In this document: positions 12,201-23,520 of the stretch, piece by piece
Position numbering within the stretch: the first letter of the stretch is position 1
How the letters are laid out: every line of letters starts with the position of its first letter
DNA from: Pestalotiopsis fici W106-1
Taxonomy: Eukaryota > Ascomycota > Sordariomycetes > Amphisphaeriales > Sporocadaceae
NCBI RefSeq assembly: GCF_000516985.1
Contig: NW_006917098.1
Span: 124,001-188,000 of the forward strand
Length of the DNA stretch: 64,000 nucleotides
Reading direction: 5' to 3'
The notes under the pieces: model-generated
What the model was told of the DNA's origin: nothing
The model's input: only the letters and a program-made list of their open reading frames with translations
The model's database searches: none
Translations under genes and position numbers: made by a program

Positions 12201-12540
12201 CTTCGTTACGAGCATGTTGGCAAAATTGGCCGCAGACGTGACGCCTCTCAACACAAAAGAACTTGAGATACTAAATTCGGATGTCAAGAGTAGGGGCAAA
12301 GCCCGAAGTCTGAGCTTCAGAAAGAGCATATTGGGCGCGGCTGGATCTGGCGTGGATCAAGCCGCACTTCAGAGGCGAACTGGTTGGGAACGAAGGGTTG
12401 CAGAGATTTTTGGACCTGCTGTGTGCCGGAGCGGCAACGCTGGTGGCGACAAGAACAAGGAGAAGGACAGGAGGGCGAGCGAGGTACGGATGGCCGGTGT
12501 GATAGAGATATTTCTCAGGAGAAGAGATGTGAATCGATAG
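9250..12540 (+). CDS. Inositol polyphosphate 5-phosphatase, OCRL/INPP5B type with ASH and RhoGAP-like regions
   Basis: One uninterrupted frame encodes 1096 residues. All catalytic motifs of the exonuclease/endonuclease/phosphatase fold are present: GSWNVA near residue 52, LQE with E164, GNKGG with N238, WFGDLNFRL with D313 and N315, APSWCDRILF with D468, and SSDHKPV with D576 and H577. It should remove the 5-phosphate from PI(4,5)P2-type substrates at membranes. After the catalytic domain, about residues 640-740 resemble the ASH domain of OCRL (VDFGNVAFLQPSTRSLTIAN). About 770-1080 resemble the RhoGAP-like domain, without an obvious arginine finger. Unusual features are acidic low-complexity inserts inside the catalytic domain, at about 97-150, 350-405 and 490-550. 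The start ATG at 9250 is the first in the frame. No transmembrane segment is seen. Confidence 0.92.
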   Translation: MAADGSAAQPSVPEPEDFDQDLNHATQHSLSSAVHARKSEFVRPHRIRIKIGSWNVAASPGTDKDLASWFVEGRGLEPHFDTHLADQSLKASGTLEDDTGDGSNGDDEDGDTQSQDKTYVNVSSKKRSEKTSEAESHTDDDPDNVKIRLVGGSDIGLYVLGLQEIISLNIIAGYADTTATEKWQAALEAAMPPYYKLIASQQLSGLLLLIYASPDVAATISNVSTVAVGTGLLGYMGNKGGVSTRIVMGETTRIVFTNSHLASGHDQTNLERRWWDYNRILAQTQFSPISHSAIPQEEGEKIGDEDFAFWFGDLNFRLDGLPGDDIRRLLMLHTRGEYGAKKEIGKSMSDEDGVIIMHNKDDASSDGTNTPGMVSREASFDQGDDDKEELPDPDDFVPDPHDDPASLQATLDSLLPHDQLAQTIKKRKAFHEGWSEGPITFLPSYKYDIGTVGLFDSSEKRRAPSWCDRILFRTKTDLDNYRTKVVEEAEAKKRDEDMKKRGIDTAADDESVLFDYDPDKDVSSSSVNDNAYDYDEYDDGNEEAEGEGQTVFTREGFEDHIRLDLYTTHQRITSSDHKPVVALFTLDYDAVVPELKAKVHAEVARELDRAENEGRPGITIVVDTKEGGHHEDEGDDGSGGVDFGNVAFLQPSTRSLTIANTGGVPATVSFVEKPGIEDDSDDTTRNSDTEWLSVSLHHSPDTMLQDSETQSKKETHEIVLEPGETASATLAISVASISLLRSLNSGTASLEDVLVLRVADGRDHFIPIRAEWTPTCFGRSIEELIRVPPREGGLRGFIENLQREEKDVGKDWKGGSIPYSLDVHSSSPPELYKLTAAVEALSERVIADETMVQEDAVRVPRDKAGWPFAEKHPSTDQESDRSTHLASIIRALDTDNPTNLLDAVPKTEISTLVKLEIFADALLIFLRSLTDGIIPAHLFAKIEMSLPSLGSSSTSTRSAQEIEDDKSAILDILSAAPYNNISFVFVTSMLAKLAADVTPLNTKELEILNSDVKSRGKARSLSFRKSILGAAGSGVDQAALQRRTGWERRVAEIFGPAVCRSGNAGGDKNKEKDRRASEVRMAGVIEIFLRRRDVNR

Positions 12541-15500
12541 AGTCCAGAAATTCAGTAAGGCAGCATATATAGTGTGATATAATGTTTGTCGTTTTCTATC
12601 ACATCAAGCTTCCCCAACACTCCTTTGGCCGGGTTTCACACTATCCAACGGCGATTGAAGTAGGCAAATTGTAATGAGAGACAGAACTTGCACGCCAACC
12701 CAATATTTGGTACAGTTGCTCAGTTGTCGCACCACGAGGGATATTGTCTTCTACTATTAGAGTTGCTTTTGTTTCTTTTCTTTTCTTGCTCGCAGCGGGC
12801 AAAAAGAGTTTCCCTTGGCCATTCTTCATACTTCTAGAGTGAAATTAGAGAGAATATAGGAAGTACGTCTTCTGAATTCCCAAGTCATACTCTTGTATAT
12901 ATGGCCAGCCTCGACCACTCAGCTCGCTTCGCTTTGGTAGCGTATTCCTTGGATTATATCACAATTACTTTTCTTATGGAATTAGTTCTCTGACCAGGTG
13001 GTAGATGTGGCGCGCAGTCGCTGGCCATGTATACCCACCCTTGAAAAATTACAGCAAAATGGCGATGGACTGGAGGTACGGCCAGATGGAAAGCGTGACA
13101 ATTTGTAGCCGTCTGGATTCTCTTCTATTAACTAACTTGAGTTCACGTCCGGCTCTGTGATCGTCAGATTCGGCGGCTCCTTGATCGACATAGATTCTCT
13201 CTGGGGTGCATAGGTACCATAGTTTTACGTTGCGACTAAGCACGCATAGGTTTAGTTGACCCTGATCAGCACTCAGTTATTGCAAAGACCACGGCCTGAA
13301 TAATGGCACAGAGAGATATTGTCTCTTGATTGACTCGCGGTCAGGGACGGTCAGGAGCTAAATAAGCGGTTCCTGGGGCTTAGGTTGCTTCCAAGCATCG
13401 GTCAATATTCCTGAGGACAAGACCATCTTTGCATCCAAAAACATGCAGACGATATCGGCCACAGCATACCAACAGTCATGGCCAGAGAGTCGCACCGCAC
13501 AGGAGCCGCGTAACCGGTGCACTCTACCCAGCCGAACGGCCGACCTTGCCGGCATGTGGCCAGGTTAGAAAACAACAAATACGATGTGGTAATAATTTTG
13601 AACAGTCAAATGCCTGGAAGCCAATCAGCGCTCGAGCGCAAAACTGAAAAAATGACCATGCCTTGTACGAAGTATCTAATCTATGAAAAGCGAACGGTCC
13701 CCTGCAAGATCAAATCATTCTTTTGGGCAAGATCAAGTCTATCATTCGACGGACAGGCACCCTGTCTTGACGCTAGTGAAATCCATCAACAGGTGGGCTT
13801 CATTCTCGAAATTGGCCAGTGTGACGGTCGGCGGGAGCTAAGCAAGCACCAAAGAAAGCGAGCATGATTCCAACACACACGCTTTTGCCCAACTTCCCCA
13901 AAGACTTTCTTGTGGGTGTTCTGGTCGAAAGGGGGTGTGGGTTCTTCTTGGTAGGCTTGATGGTGTGCTGCTGCTGCGGCTGATTTTCGTGTGGGAAACA
14001 ACCGCATATGTGTCGAGATAAGACCAACGATCCCGACAGACTGGTCACTGGTCACTGGCAGCAACTAAAATCACCTATCTTAAAGGTAGCGCGTGGGTGA
14101 AGGGTCCCGTTTCGGGTATTACGTACAGAGTTTCATGGTAAAGCAGATCGTAGGGCAGAAGGAGTGGTAACCATTACTTAATGGAAAAGAGGCTTATATC
14201 AATCTTCAACGACATGTCTAGATTTGTTGCAAACAGTGCGCCATTAGAATCAACGGGTTGCATGGAAAAGTAGGAAATTGAGATCGATTTCCCCGTGTCG
14301 TGCGCGAGATTGAGAGGGACCAGCTCGCCGGGCCGCCGGGCGAGAGCTTGGAGAGGCGACATTGAGGTATCGGCGCCAGCGGGCCCCTGAATAAGGTACA
14401 TTAAGGTACGTACGACGAGCAACATTGGCCGCCTAGGAAAATCAAAGCCCACGGGTACGAGTGAGGTATAAACAACATCGATGAGAAGACTTATGCCTCT
14501 GCTTAATTCCGTTCTACTCTAGTAGTTGTCGGGTTTCTCTTTCGCCCCCTCCAATTACAAGATGCCTACAAAACCTGCCGTGCTTGCCGCCAAGTTGTGG
14601 TTTTGTTGACCAGTTTCTTTCCACTAAATCCACACGCCATAGTGCCTCGCGCGCCGTTTGCCCTGATCATATGCTGTCGGGATTCAAAAGTCGCTGCCCA
14701 GTGGGTAGGTATGTAGGTCTGTCGGCTGATAGGTGTATCTCATGCATACGCCATGCCGCCCGCCATCTACGCCGAAGATCACAAAAGTCCCCAGAATGAT
14801 CAAAGATTGAACAGTTTGAAACGCGGAATAATGTACGTTATGACCAAACGAGATCCACGTGTATGCTGTACAGTAGGTCCGGGAGACGTGCCTTGCCGTG
14901 CGTACATATACTTCCTTGAAGCTATCCTGGAGAAAGCAGTGCGCCTACAGCGAACAGACTCTTGTCGGCTGCCCTGAGCGCCTGTGACTAATGTACACAC
15001 AGCACACACAGCACGCGCTGCATTTGTTCAGACCCACGGGAAGTCGCATCGGAAATCGGTCACTGTTTCGAGAAAGGTGTTTTGCTGGTTGAGTAGGTAC
15101 ATCTTCCGCGTCCTTGTCCGCTCCTCTACCTAACAGGTAAGCGAGGAGAGGAGCAATGAGGATTCGAGACGAATGAAGGTGTCTCAATGGGCTGCTACTT
15201 TGTTTCTAGGGTCCTGGTCCAATTGCCCAGGCCCATTCGCCCCGGCTTATGCAGCGTCGTCTGCTATTGGTTCTTGGTTTTTCTTATCTCTACGTCTAGT
15301 GGATCCCGGGAAGCTTGGCGGCTTACCGAAATGCAAAGCTCGTCTTGCCATGACCCTAGGCAGGCCAGGCAAGTCGACTTTGCTTGGGATGTGAAACGAT
15401 AGGGAGGGAAAAAAAAAGATATTTGGCGCGGACGACAACTTTTTGATGAATATAGATGGAGATTAATACTACTATGGAATCGAACAACGGTAGGAACACT

Positions 15501-18085
15501 TGTGTAATCGCCCTATTTGACGCAAAGAATACAGCCGGCTGGCTAGCCACGTTCGCCCAACAGTCACTTACCATGTGGCCAGAAAACCAATAGTTCAACC
15601 CTTGACTCCATGAGTATGCTGGTGTGGCCTATTGCCTCCATTATTTGAGGATCCAAGGATGAATACGCACTTCGTTTTGGGGCGACTCAAGCCAATCCTA
15701 GCGACAGAGGGTATGTGTCAATTTGGTATAATCCCAGATCAAGTACAAAGCATTCGGTAGCTACCCTAGCTTCAAGGGCTTGAAACATTATACACGACGG
15801 CGTAATGGTATTATCTGGGTTATCGATATATAAAAATATGCTATAGAGAAAATCCCCGTACTACTTGGATCAAGAAACGTCTAGACTTACTGCTTTGTTT
15901 CACCATTGTTCATCCATTCATGGCGATTGAGCGGGAAAAATTAAGAAATGAAGTTGAACTTCTTGGGGATTGTCAAGTGGACTTTGGTGGAGCAGCAGCA
16001 CTGCCCCACCATCGTCGGATGGCCGCCGAGGACTTTTTCTTAGGAATCAGCGTGTACGCATAATCCATAACTCCCACCTAAATGTAGTATTTTCGTGTTT
16101 GCTTTTCGCGTTTGAAAGCTCACATGGCAGATGTGCCAGACCTGCTGAGTATTGCTTTTTGAGCCGTCACCGCGACTTCTAGATGTCCTGAATCCCTGCG
16201 TCACGCGTCACTAGTATATAGTAATAACCTTGCGTCGCTCCACTAACCGTTACACGCAATGCGTGTCTGCGCTGCGCGGGGTATGTCATGATCGTCTCAA
16301 GAGGCTCAAGCCCACCATCACGTCTTTGACTTTGCTCTGGGGCTCATGTCAGAGCTGCATATGGCACCTGTGACTGAAAACTTTGATTTTACCTTACCGA
16401 CTGACCATGCTGTGTAAGCTAAATAACCGCACCACATCAAACGGTGTAGGATCAAGAATTCTTAAATTTGATTTCGCTGCAGAAAATATATCATAATTAG
16501 GTATCCTCTCCTTGCGTTGGCTTATTTCTTCTGCATCCAGACTCTGAGTTACCACTTCGAGTTAAGCTTCCACTTTCGGATACGTGCGATGCGGTAAGCT
16601 CGTCATGTAACACAAACCTAGTCGTCGTTCAGCTTCTGCAGCCTTTTAAGTTCCCCGCAGGCATCTCCGTTCGAACACACCCTACGTGTCTCAAACTCTG
16701 AATTGAGATTTACTGCATAGGGCTCACTCAGGCCAAAAATGGCCCGGGACGGTGTGCGGATGCAGGGCCAGCAAATGCATGGACAATTTGATGAATACCC
16801 GACGAGCCTAGGTACCTGGGCAAACATTATTCAACAAGTGGTGTTCACACGGAGCCTCGTCGTTTCTTCCGGCATCTCTGCCCATCTTGTCTGTGCCGCA
16901 TGGTCATAGTTCAGCTCTAGCGGAGTGTGACGGTCGATTCTCGGACGCCTACATCGAAGGATTCATGCCCCGAAGCGCACCTGGCCTGGGTCAACATCGT
17001 AATACTATAGTTTTATTCGAGGACGAATGGGGATCGAAGGCTTCCGATCTCGTCGGCTTCCCGCGCCACGATTGGATGTGCTACCAAACGTTGGTAAGAT
17101 AGCTGGACACTAACGGCGCCTCTCCCAGATTTCTGTACGTATCAAGATTTCCTTATCTGAAGCTCAACCCCCGCCCCCCGTTTGAGACATGATCGATGCC
17201 GTGAGATGCCTAGAAACCTTCAAGAAAAATTCTCTTGGCCTGGCATCAGCCGTGGCCGTGTTGCTCGCACCCTCTCGCTCAGGTCAAGTGTCCCCCGTGA
17301 ACATCTTTACCCCAAGCGCCCGATGCACCACACTGCTCGAGTCCACGTCTGCCAAGCCGAATAGCTTGTCAACCTGGCTGTCCGGTCGAGCCTTGGGATA
17401 GCACCACTACAAAATACGCACGTTTGACGAGTTGCGGCATTCTGCCAGTCATACTCGTCTTAGCTTGCAGGTACACAGGCCCTGCAGTAGCTCTAGCAGC
17501 ACTGCAGCACTGGGAGGAGCAAGCAGCAGCAGCAGCGCCCGGAGGACCGTTTCTCTTTATGGTCATATCGGGATCCACCTGCTAGTGCCAATGGTCAATT
17601 CTGCCAAGCAACAAGGGCCTTATGGGGGGTCCCCCATGCAAGCAGGGGGGGTCCGTAGTCCCTCGTCCGTCCGACTCTCGCACCATACCATAATGCTACT
17701 GTGTACTACCACTACCATGTATTTTTCGTACTATGATGCCCAGCAGATTGGAATGTATCCCTCCAAGCCGCCGCGGACGCGACCCTGGCAAGAGGATGGC
17801 CCCATTGCTACTCTTAACTTCTTGGTACCTCTGTTCCAGCCCGGCGACTGTTGATGGGCGGGAAGCTCCAGCTTGTCTCTGATCATATTTAGCCTACATA
17901 CCCTCCCCCCAAGCCGGACAAGTGCTGACTTTACTCGCCCTCCTTTCTTCTTTTCCACGGCTACTAGGTATATATCGAGTCGTTGTGAAGCAAACGACAC
18001 CTTGAGCAAGTGTCAAGTAAGGTCGTGCTTAGCGCTACCTCCGGCGTCCCAATTTCTTCCCACGCCTTAACAACTGCTTGACAAG
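12541..18085. other. Long gene-free stretch (5.5 kb) upstream of the ammonium transporter
   Basis: No open frame here shows recognised motifs or convincing exon structure. Possible short frames at 13517-13867, 15173-15394 (starting with a signal-peptide-like run) and 17432-17854 are not supported. A GATA-like site (CTTATCT) lies at 17152-17158 and a TATA-like element is listed separately. A long non-coding RNA or an extended promoter is possible but cannot be shown from sequence. Confidence 0.45.
17966..17976 (+). promoter_or_regulatory. TATA-like element upstream of the ammonium transporter gene
   Basis: AGGTATATATC lies about 110 bp before the ATG at 18086 and just after a pyrimidine-rich run (17936-17956), a common arrangement in fungal promoters. 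Assigned by position and sequence only. Confidence 0.4.
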
Positions 18086-19744
18086 ATGTCGGCCGGTCTC
18101 TATGTCGAGGAATACAATGGCACCATCCCAACGGGTGGTGACTCGCTCACCGAGGACTTGAATGTCTACTATGAGGTATGCTATATCATGGTCAATCTGT
18201 ATTATCACGATAACACGCAACTATTCCGGATGGAACAGGCAGCGGGAAACTCAGCTAACAAGGTACTCACAGAGCGGTGATTTCGCTTGGATCATGACAT
18301 CCTCTGCACTCGTGCTTCTCATGATTCCCGGTGTCGGGTTCTTCTACTCGGGTCTTGCTCGTCGCAAGTCTGCCCTTTCTCTGATATGGCTATCGATGAT
18401 GTCGGTGGCCCTGATCATGTTCCAATGGTTCTTCTGGGGCTATAGTTTGGCTTTTACACACACCGGAAACAACCCCTTCATCGGTAACCTCGACAACTTT
18501 GGCCTCAAGGACACCCTTGCAGCCCCCTCGGTTGGTAGCTCAAAGGTCCCGGATATTCTCTTTTGTCTTTTCCAGGGCATGTTCGCTGCCATCACGTAAG
18601 TTGGATCTGATCACCGACTGCATCACTACATCTGGGCAAAAGCAACTAACAAAATACCCAGCCCTGCTCTCGCCATTGGTGCTGCCGTTGATCGTGCCCG
18701 CATGCTTCCTTGCATTGTGTTCATGTTCATCTGGTCTACCATCGTTTACGATCCCATTGCTTACTGGACATGGAACTCGACTGGTTGGTCCTTCATCATG
18801 GGTGGTCTCGATTTCGCCGGTGGCACACCCGTCCACATTTCCTCGGGTGCTGCCGCTCTCGCCTACTCTCTTATGCTCGGCAAGCGAACTGGCTACTCCA
18901 AGGCTGCTGGTCTTCCTTACCGACCTCACAATGTGACTCACGTCATTCTCGGCACTGTGTTCCTGTGGGTAGGCTGGTTTGGTTTCAACGGCGGCTCTGC
19001 CCTTGCCGCTAACCTGCGTGCCGTTATGGCCTGCATGGTCACTCACATTGCTGCCTCAGTCGGTGGCATCACCTGGTCCATTCTCGACTACCGTCTGGAG
19101 AAGAAGTGGTCTGCCGTTGGTTTCTGCTCTGGTGCTGTCGCCGGCCTTGTTGCCATTACCCCTGGCTCTGGTTACGTTGCTCCCTGGGCTGCTGTTGTCT
19201 TCGGTGTGGTTGGTGGTGTTGGATGCAATCTTGCCACCAAGCTCAAGTTCTTGATTGGCATTGACGATGCTCTTGATATCTTTGCTGTTCACGGCATTGG
19301 TGGTATCCTCGGCAACATTTGCACTGCCTTCTTTGCTGCGTAAGTTATACCAGCACTTTTTCTGGAGCGAATCGGCACTAACTCTCTCATAGCGATTACA
19401 TTACTCACCTCGATGGCTTCAGCGTCATCCCTGGTGGCTGGGTCAACCACAACTGGATCCAGCTCGGCTATCAGCTTGCCGACTCCGTCGCCGGCTTTTC
19501 GTACTCGTTCGTTATGACTTGCCTGATCCTGTTCCTCATGAACTTGGTTCCTGGCTTGAGCCTTCGCGTTAGCCCCGAGGAGGAGGAGATTGGTCTCGAT
19601 GATGGCCAGCTTGGAGAGTTTGCCTACGACTACGTTGAGCTCCAGCGTCACACCAGTGATATCAGTGCGGGCGAGTCCTTCACTGCCGAGCACCACAGCC
19701 AGACTCTCAAGAATGGCGAGAAGAGCCCTACCGAAACCGTCTAA
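18086..19744 (+). CDS. mep: Ammonium transporter, Amt/MEP/Rh family
   Basis: Four exons, 18086-18175, 18273-18595, 18662-19339 and 19393-19744, with introns of 97, 66 and 53 nt, give 480 residues. The N-terminus up to LTEDLNVYYE and the next exon SGDFAWIMTSSALVLLMIPG match the extracellular start and TM1 of fungal MEPs. Eleven membrane spans follow. The twin-histidine channel pair is present: H196 in DFAGGTPVH and H348 in FAVHGIGG, corresponding to H168 and H318 of E. coli AmtB, with D188 matching D160. The hydrophilic C-terminal tail of about 60 residues (EEEEIGLDDGQLGEF onward) fits the regulatory cytosolic domain. It imports ammonium across the plasma membrane, and fungal homologues are nitrogen-regulated. 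A long non-coding region precedes it. Confidence 0.95.
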
Positions 19745-20768
19745 ATGCGATACACAGGACTTTTCGAGATAGCACTCTCGGGGGTGACAGGCAATTGGCT
19801 ATTTTTGATGTTACCTGTTGACGGCCGGTTCGGTACTACTGAGAGAATGATTATTTGTCGGCGGCTCATCATGGTGCATCGTTTTGTTATGGATTGAATA
19901 TAATTACAAGGTCATCACCTGGCCTCAGTTGCCAGATCATTGTATCTGGTTGGACATACTTTAGAAAATATATACCCCTTTCTTTTCTACCACAATACTC
20001 GGCATTTCTTTTTGTTTACGATCAAACTCAATGTTGTGGGAAAGTATTGATCATAAAAAGGATACTACTACCACCGTTCTGCATCATTATATGCTGTCTT
20101 GAATTACATCGACTTGCATCTGAAGCAGCATATAATTCGGTAAGCGCTTGAGTTTAATGTTCGTGTGACGCTACTCTGTACTGGCATCCCCCGCTGTGCC
20201 TTCGGGAAGTCTAGTCATCGAGTGTTGTTTCTTTGCGAGATACCTTGTGTCGTTGACGCCTTCGTACGCATATACCTATGTCCAAGAGGAAGCGTCACTC
20301 CTGTCACGCGTATGGTTCATAACTCTTTAGGCTCGTATCCGGTACAGATTGGCATGAACGCATCATGAATGACGAAAAGGCAATTCATTCCACCCTTCTA
20401 GGTGAATCAGCGTCATTGTGTCACGAAAATTGACGCAGTATCCATAGCACATGTTCCTAGCCTTAAGTACGGCTGTAGCTGCTCATCTCGCGGCACATGA
20501 TGAGTCTATCAAGCCCGCTCTGCAACACTGTCAATTGCGATGATCTGGACTCATCCATCACCACTGGATGCTAACAATAAGAGCTAAAATTCCTGGTGAG
20601 TATCTGTGATTCTTCTTTGAGTGTCAGGACGTAAAGGTTACTAGTCCCGTGCCTGCTGCCGCTGTTTTGCCTGCACCTTGCCAGTCCTATCACAGCCACC
20701 CAGTGCAAACGACCAAGTGGATGAGCGACATTTATAATGCCAAACAAGCCGCATTCTTTCAACAACAA
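19745..20768. other. Intergenic stretch between the ammonium transporter and tRNA-Glu
   Basis: About 1 kb of AT-rich non-coding DNA downstream of the transporter. It should contain the 3' UTR of the transporter mRNA. No gene or repeat recognised. Confidence 0.5.
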
Positions 20769-20861
20769 TCCGATGTCGTCTAGAGGTTTAGGATTTTGCG
20801 TTTTCATAACATACTGGTACAGAAGACCGCAAAGGCCAGGGTTCGAACCCCTGCATCGGAG
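20769..20861 (+). tRNA. tRNA-Glu (anticodon UUC) with a 20-nt intron
   Basis: The acceptor stem pairs TCCGATG (20769-20775) with CATCGGA (20854-20860), with discriminator G at 20861. The anticodon stem is TTGCG / CGCAA (20828-20832). The spliced loop reads TTTTCAC, giving anticodon TTC at 20803-20805. A 20-nt intron at 20807-20826 sits at the canonical place, one base 3' of the anticodon. The T-arm CAGGG-TTCGAAC-CCCTG (20837-20853) is perfect and contains the B box GGTTCGAAC. A T-rich run follows at once. The D-arm contains GTCTAGAGGTTTAGG, as usual for tRNA-Glu. Confidence 0.93.
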
Positions 20862-20870
20862 TTTTCTTTT
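20862..20870 (+). terminator. RNA polymerase III T-run terminator of tRNA-Glu
   Basis: TTTTCTTTT directly follows the discriminator base of the tRNA. This is the expected kind of Pol III termination signal. Confidence 0.7.
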
Positions 20871-21011
20871 TGCCCTCCCTCTGCAAACATCATAGGGATT
20901 TATTATAACGAAACAGGATTCTAGTCTAGACTGGACTTTTCAGCTGGCCTATCCGTATCTTTATACAAGAATCTACTACCTGGAAAGCCCATCAACTGAT
21001 TGAGATGTTCC

Positions 21012-21560
21012 TCACAGCAACGGTGTAGCTAGAGTCAGCGGAGTGATTGGTGTCACAGGTGGCTCTTGCAGTAGCTCCCAGCTAGAACTTATTGCTGTCG
21101 ACATTGGGACCTCCTGAATCTCAAAGCGCAACACAGGGTAGTTGGTCTCGTCCTGGTGGCCATTCACATTCCACTTGGTGAAATGAACACAATGATCTCA
21201 AAACTCCTGTCGGCGTCCTTTATGACTCGCCGATTCGAGAATTAATAACATATTGTGGCAGTTCACTCTCATCAAAATCCTGAAACTTCAGCGTCTGCGC
21301 GTGTAATAGTCTCATTGTTGCAGCAACAGATCCTGAGAAAGCTTCACCTTCAACCGTCGTTAAGCTGTCTGTCCACAATGTAAACGTGGGTATATACTGT
21401 AACGCCGCGACAAGAGGTTCCAATGAATCCTCCACCTGCAGAATGAATGGGCGCAGCCGGAGCTTGTGTCTTAGTTTTCGTGCTCGTCGTCTCTTTCAAG
21501 GTCGGCCAGAGTTCTATACAACGAGCGCTGGTTATTGACTGTTTGGAGAAGTTCACATAC
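21012..21560 (-). pseudogene. Remnant of an unrecognised protein-coding gene, frame-disrupted
   Basis: On the minus strand three protein-like segments follow one another in different frames. First comes one with RSLYRTLADLERDDEHEN (about 21540-21475), then one with RPFILQVEDSLEPLVAAL to SELPQYVINSRIGES (about 21470-21220), then one with GHQDETNYPVLRFEIQEVP ending in a stop at 21012-21014. No splice sites placed between them restore one frame in an obvious way. The composition is that of a real protein, but I do not recognise the family. A multi-exon gene with unusual introns is an alternative. Confidence 0.35.
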
Positions 21561-23279
21561 AAACCACACTCATGAAAGCCTGGATGCGTCTTAGGTTGTC
21601 AGTAGCAACTTGAGTGACTGGTGCTGGCTATTGCAGCCTTATCATTTGTAGGTGTTCATGGACACCATGAGTGAGTGCCCTTGAATCGGGGCGTAGCCTT
21701 TTGGAGCAGGCAGGTGAGGGCTTGCCGGCACACCATTTCTCCGAAATGTTACACACCTACCTGTTGCCGGGCTCATACTGCTTAGTATAGATTACTAGGG
21801 GTTACTACCACACACTATATTCTTCGGGAATGTTCACTCTATACTCACGATTCATATGACAGAAAAGGAGTGGAAGTATGCATCGATCAACTCTGAGTGC
21901 GCCTATTAAACAGAGTTGGGACCAAGATTTCGATAGATGGACGAAGCCAGTCATCACCAAGCCATTTCTGTCTTTTTCGATGTTCACAGCGGCCAAACCA
22001 GGGCGGAAACGGTGGGTTGGACTGGCGGCATTGTTCCAGGGCTTCGTGGCGAATGGCTTTATCTTGATCGAAAACTCTCAACACAAGTATCTGCATGGCT
22101 TCACAGCCATACTTCAGTGGACCCATTTTCGGCCGATGTGTCAACCCGATTGATATTCATGCAGCAACTGCAAGGGATCCGGTCAAAATCGAATCAAAAC
22201 GAGGTTGCCGTCCCTTGGCGTGCGCTGTACAATACCCGTAGCCTACGGATTGGCCAGAATATCGTCAAAAATAAAACCGTCCTCCAAGACGGACTCCTGC
22301 TGCATGTTTCCCGTATCATTTCCAAAGTGTAATGTGTCGTCGGTCTGGCATGCAATTCCTTTAACTAGGGAACCATGCGCAACCTCAGCTTGCTGGCCTC
22401 GGTGTTCAGTACGACCGTGTTCTTCAAGGTCATATGCCATCTCTATGTAGAGATTCGATGGCTGCTTGTAGGTAAAGTGAGCCAACCTTCTTGCTTGCCA
22501 AGTGCTCCACCGTTCGATCAACTACAAGCAGTTCCGTACACCCCATCTCCCGACAGGACCAGGGCGCATTCATTGGCTCGCATCCTGTCACGTTTCCAAC
22601 GAAGGCCGAATTGTAGTAGGGATATATCTGAGTCAGCCGCCGTTCTTCAAGCTTGGCACTAGTTGGCGATTAGCGACTCCGCTGAGTGTTCAGACGCGCG
22701 TCTGGGATTGAATGGATTTCGGCAATCTTCGAGCCATTCTGCTTCCAGCCGACAAAAATTACAATGGCAATAGTGATTCCAATACATAGTATACTAGGTT
22801 GGTGTTCGAATTTTTCCTGGTTGGGCAGCGATCGACAGCGTTGCACCAACGGCAAGCTCGAAAAGTGTTAAATGTGCACGGGCACACTGGGAGGGCAGCC
22901 TCGAGATAAATGATGAACGATATTTCCACAGAACGAATATGGAAAATAGGATGAATACGGAAAACAGCCAATATGAATGAGTTTTTGGCGGCTTTCAATG
23001 CGCCCTCGGCAGGCAGCTCACAATGTGACAATTTGGAACACTAACAGCATCCAAATCCCCACGATGCGTCCCCGCAGGGTCTCTTCTGGGCAAGCTCTAG
23101 TCCGAATCTTTTCAGTTTTCTGGGGAACGTTTTTTTGATGTGGAGTTCTTTGTGAATACGGTGGTACGTACTTTACAAAACCATGGCCACTGACGATGGT
23201 CATGTAATTTGGCATGATCTCGGACAGACGTCGAGAACATTGAAGAGTATTTGCAGCGCCCATTCCATGTTTATGTTTA

Positions 23280-23520
23280 CACCTCCTCAAGGATTATAAA
23301 CGTTAGATCGTTACTTGCCCCACGCGATGGCCCAGCACCTCCCATCGGAATTTTACCACCAAAACGAAGCCAGTTTTCTGGTTACTTCTATGACCAGTGC
23401 TGGAAGCTTCCACAACCCGTATACAAACAGCATAAATAGTAGGGATAGATACCTAACAGATCAGAGGGTTAGTAGGTGGAGCTTTGTACCAATCTAACGT
23501 TTATAATCCTTGAGGAGGTG
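23280..23520. mobile_element. Small inverted-repeat element (MITE) with TA target duplication, Tc1/mariner-like
   Basis: A 29-bp sequence starting CACCTCCTCAAGG (23280-23308) recurs as an exact reverse complement at 23492-23520. Both ends are flanked by TA (23278-23279 and 23521-23522), the target duplication of Tc1/mariner elements. The 241-bp element has no coding capacity, so it is a non-autonomous miniature element. The identical termini suggest recent movement or recent origin. A TSD of only two bases is weak evidence for the superfamily. Confidence 0.7.

Noticed and set aside
15173..15394. Frame beginning MKVSQWAATLFLGSW, like a signal peptide
   Set aside because: After the first 20 residues the sequence is not protein-like, and no intron was found that leads to a convincing continuation.
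17432..17854. 140-codon plus-strand open frame rich in Ser
   Set aside because: Low-complexity serine run from CAG/AGC repeats, no domain, and it overlaps the likely promoter of the ammonium transporter.
18540..19046. 168-codon minus-strand open frame
   Set aside because: Antisense shadow of the ammonium transporter exons, with no motif of its own.
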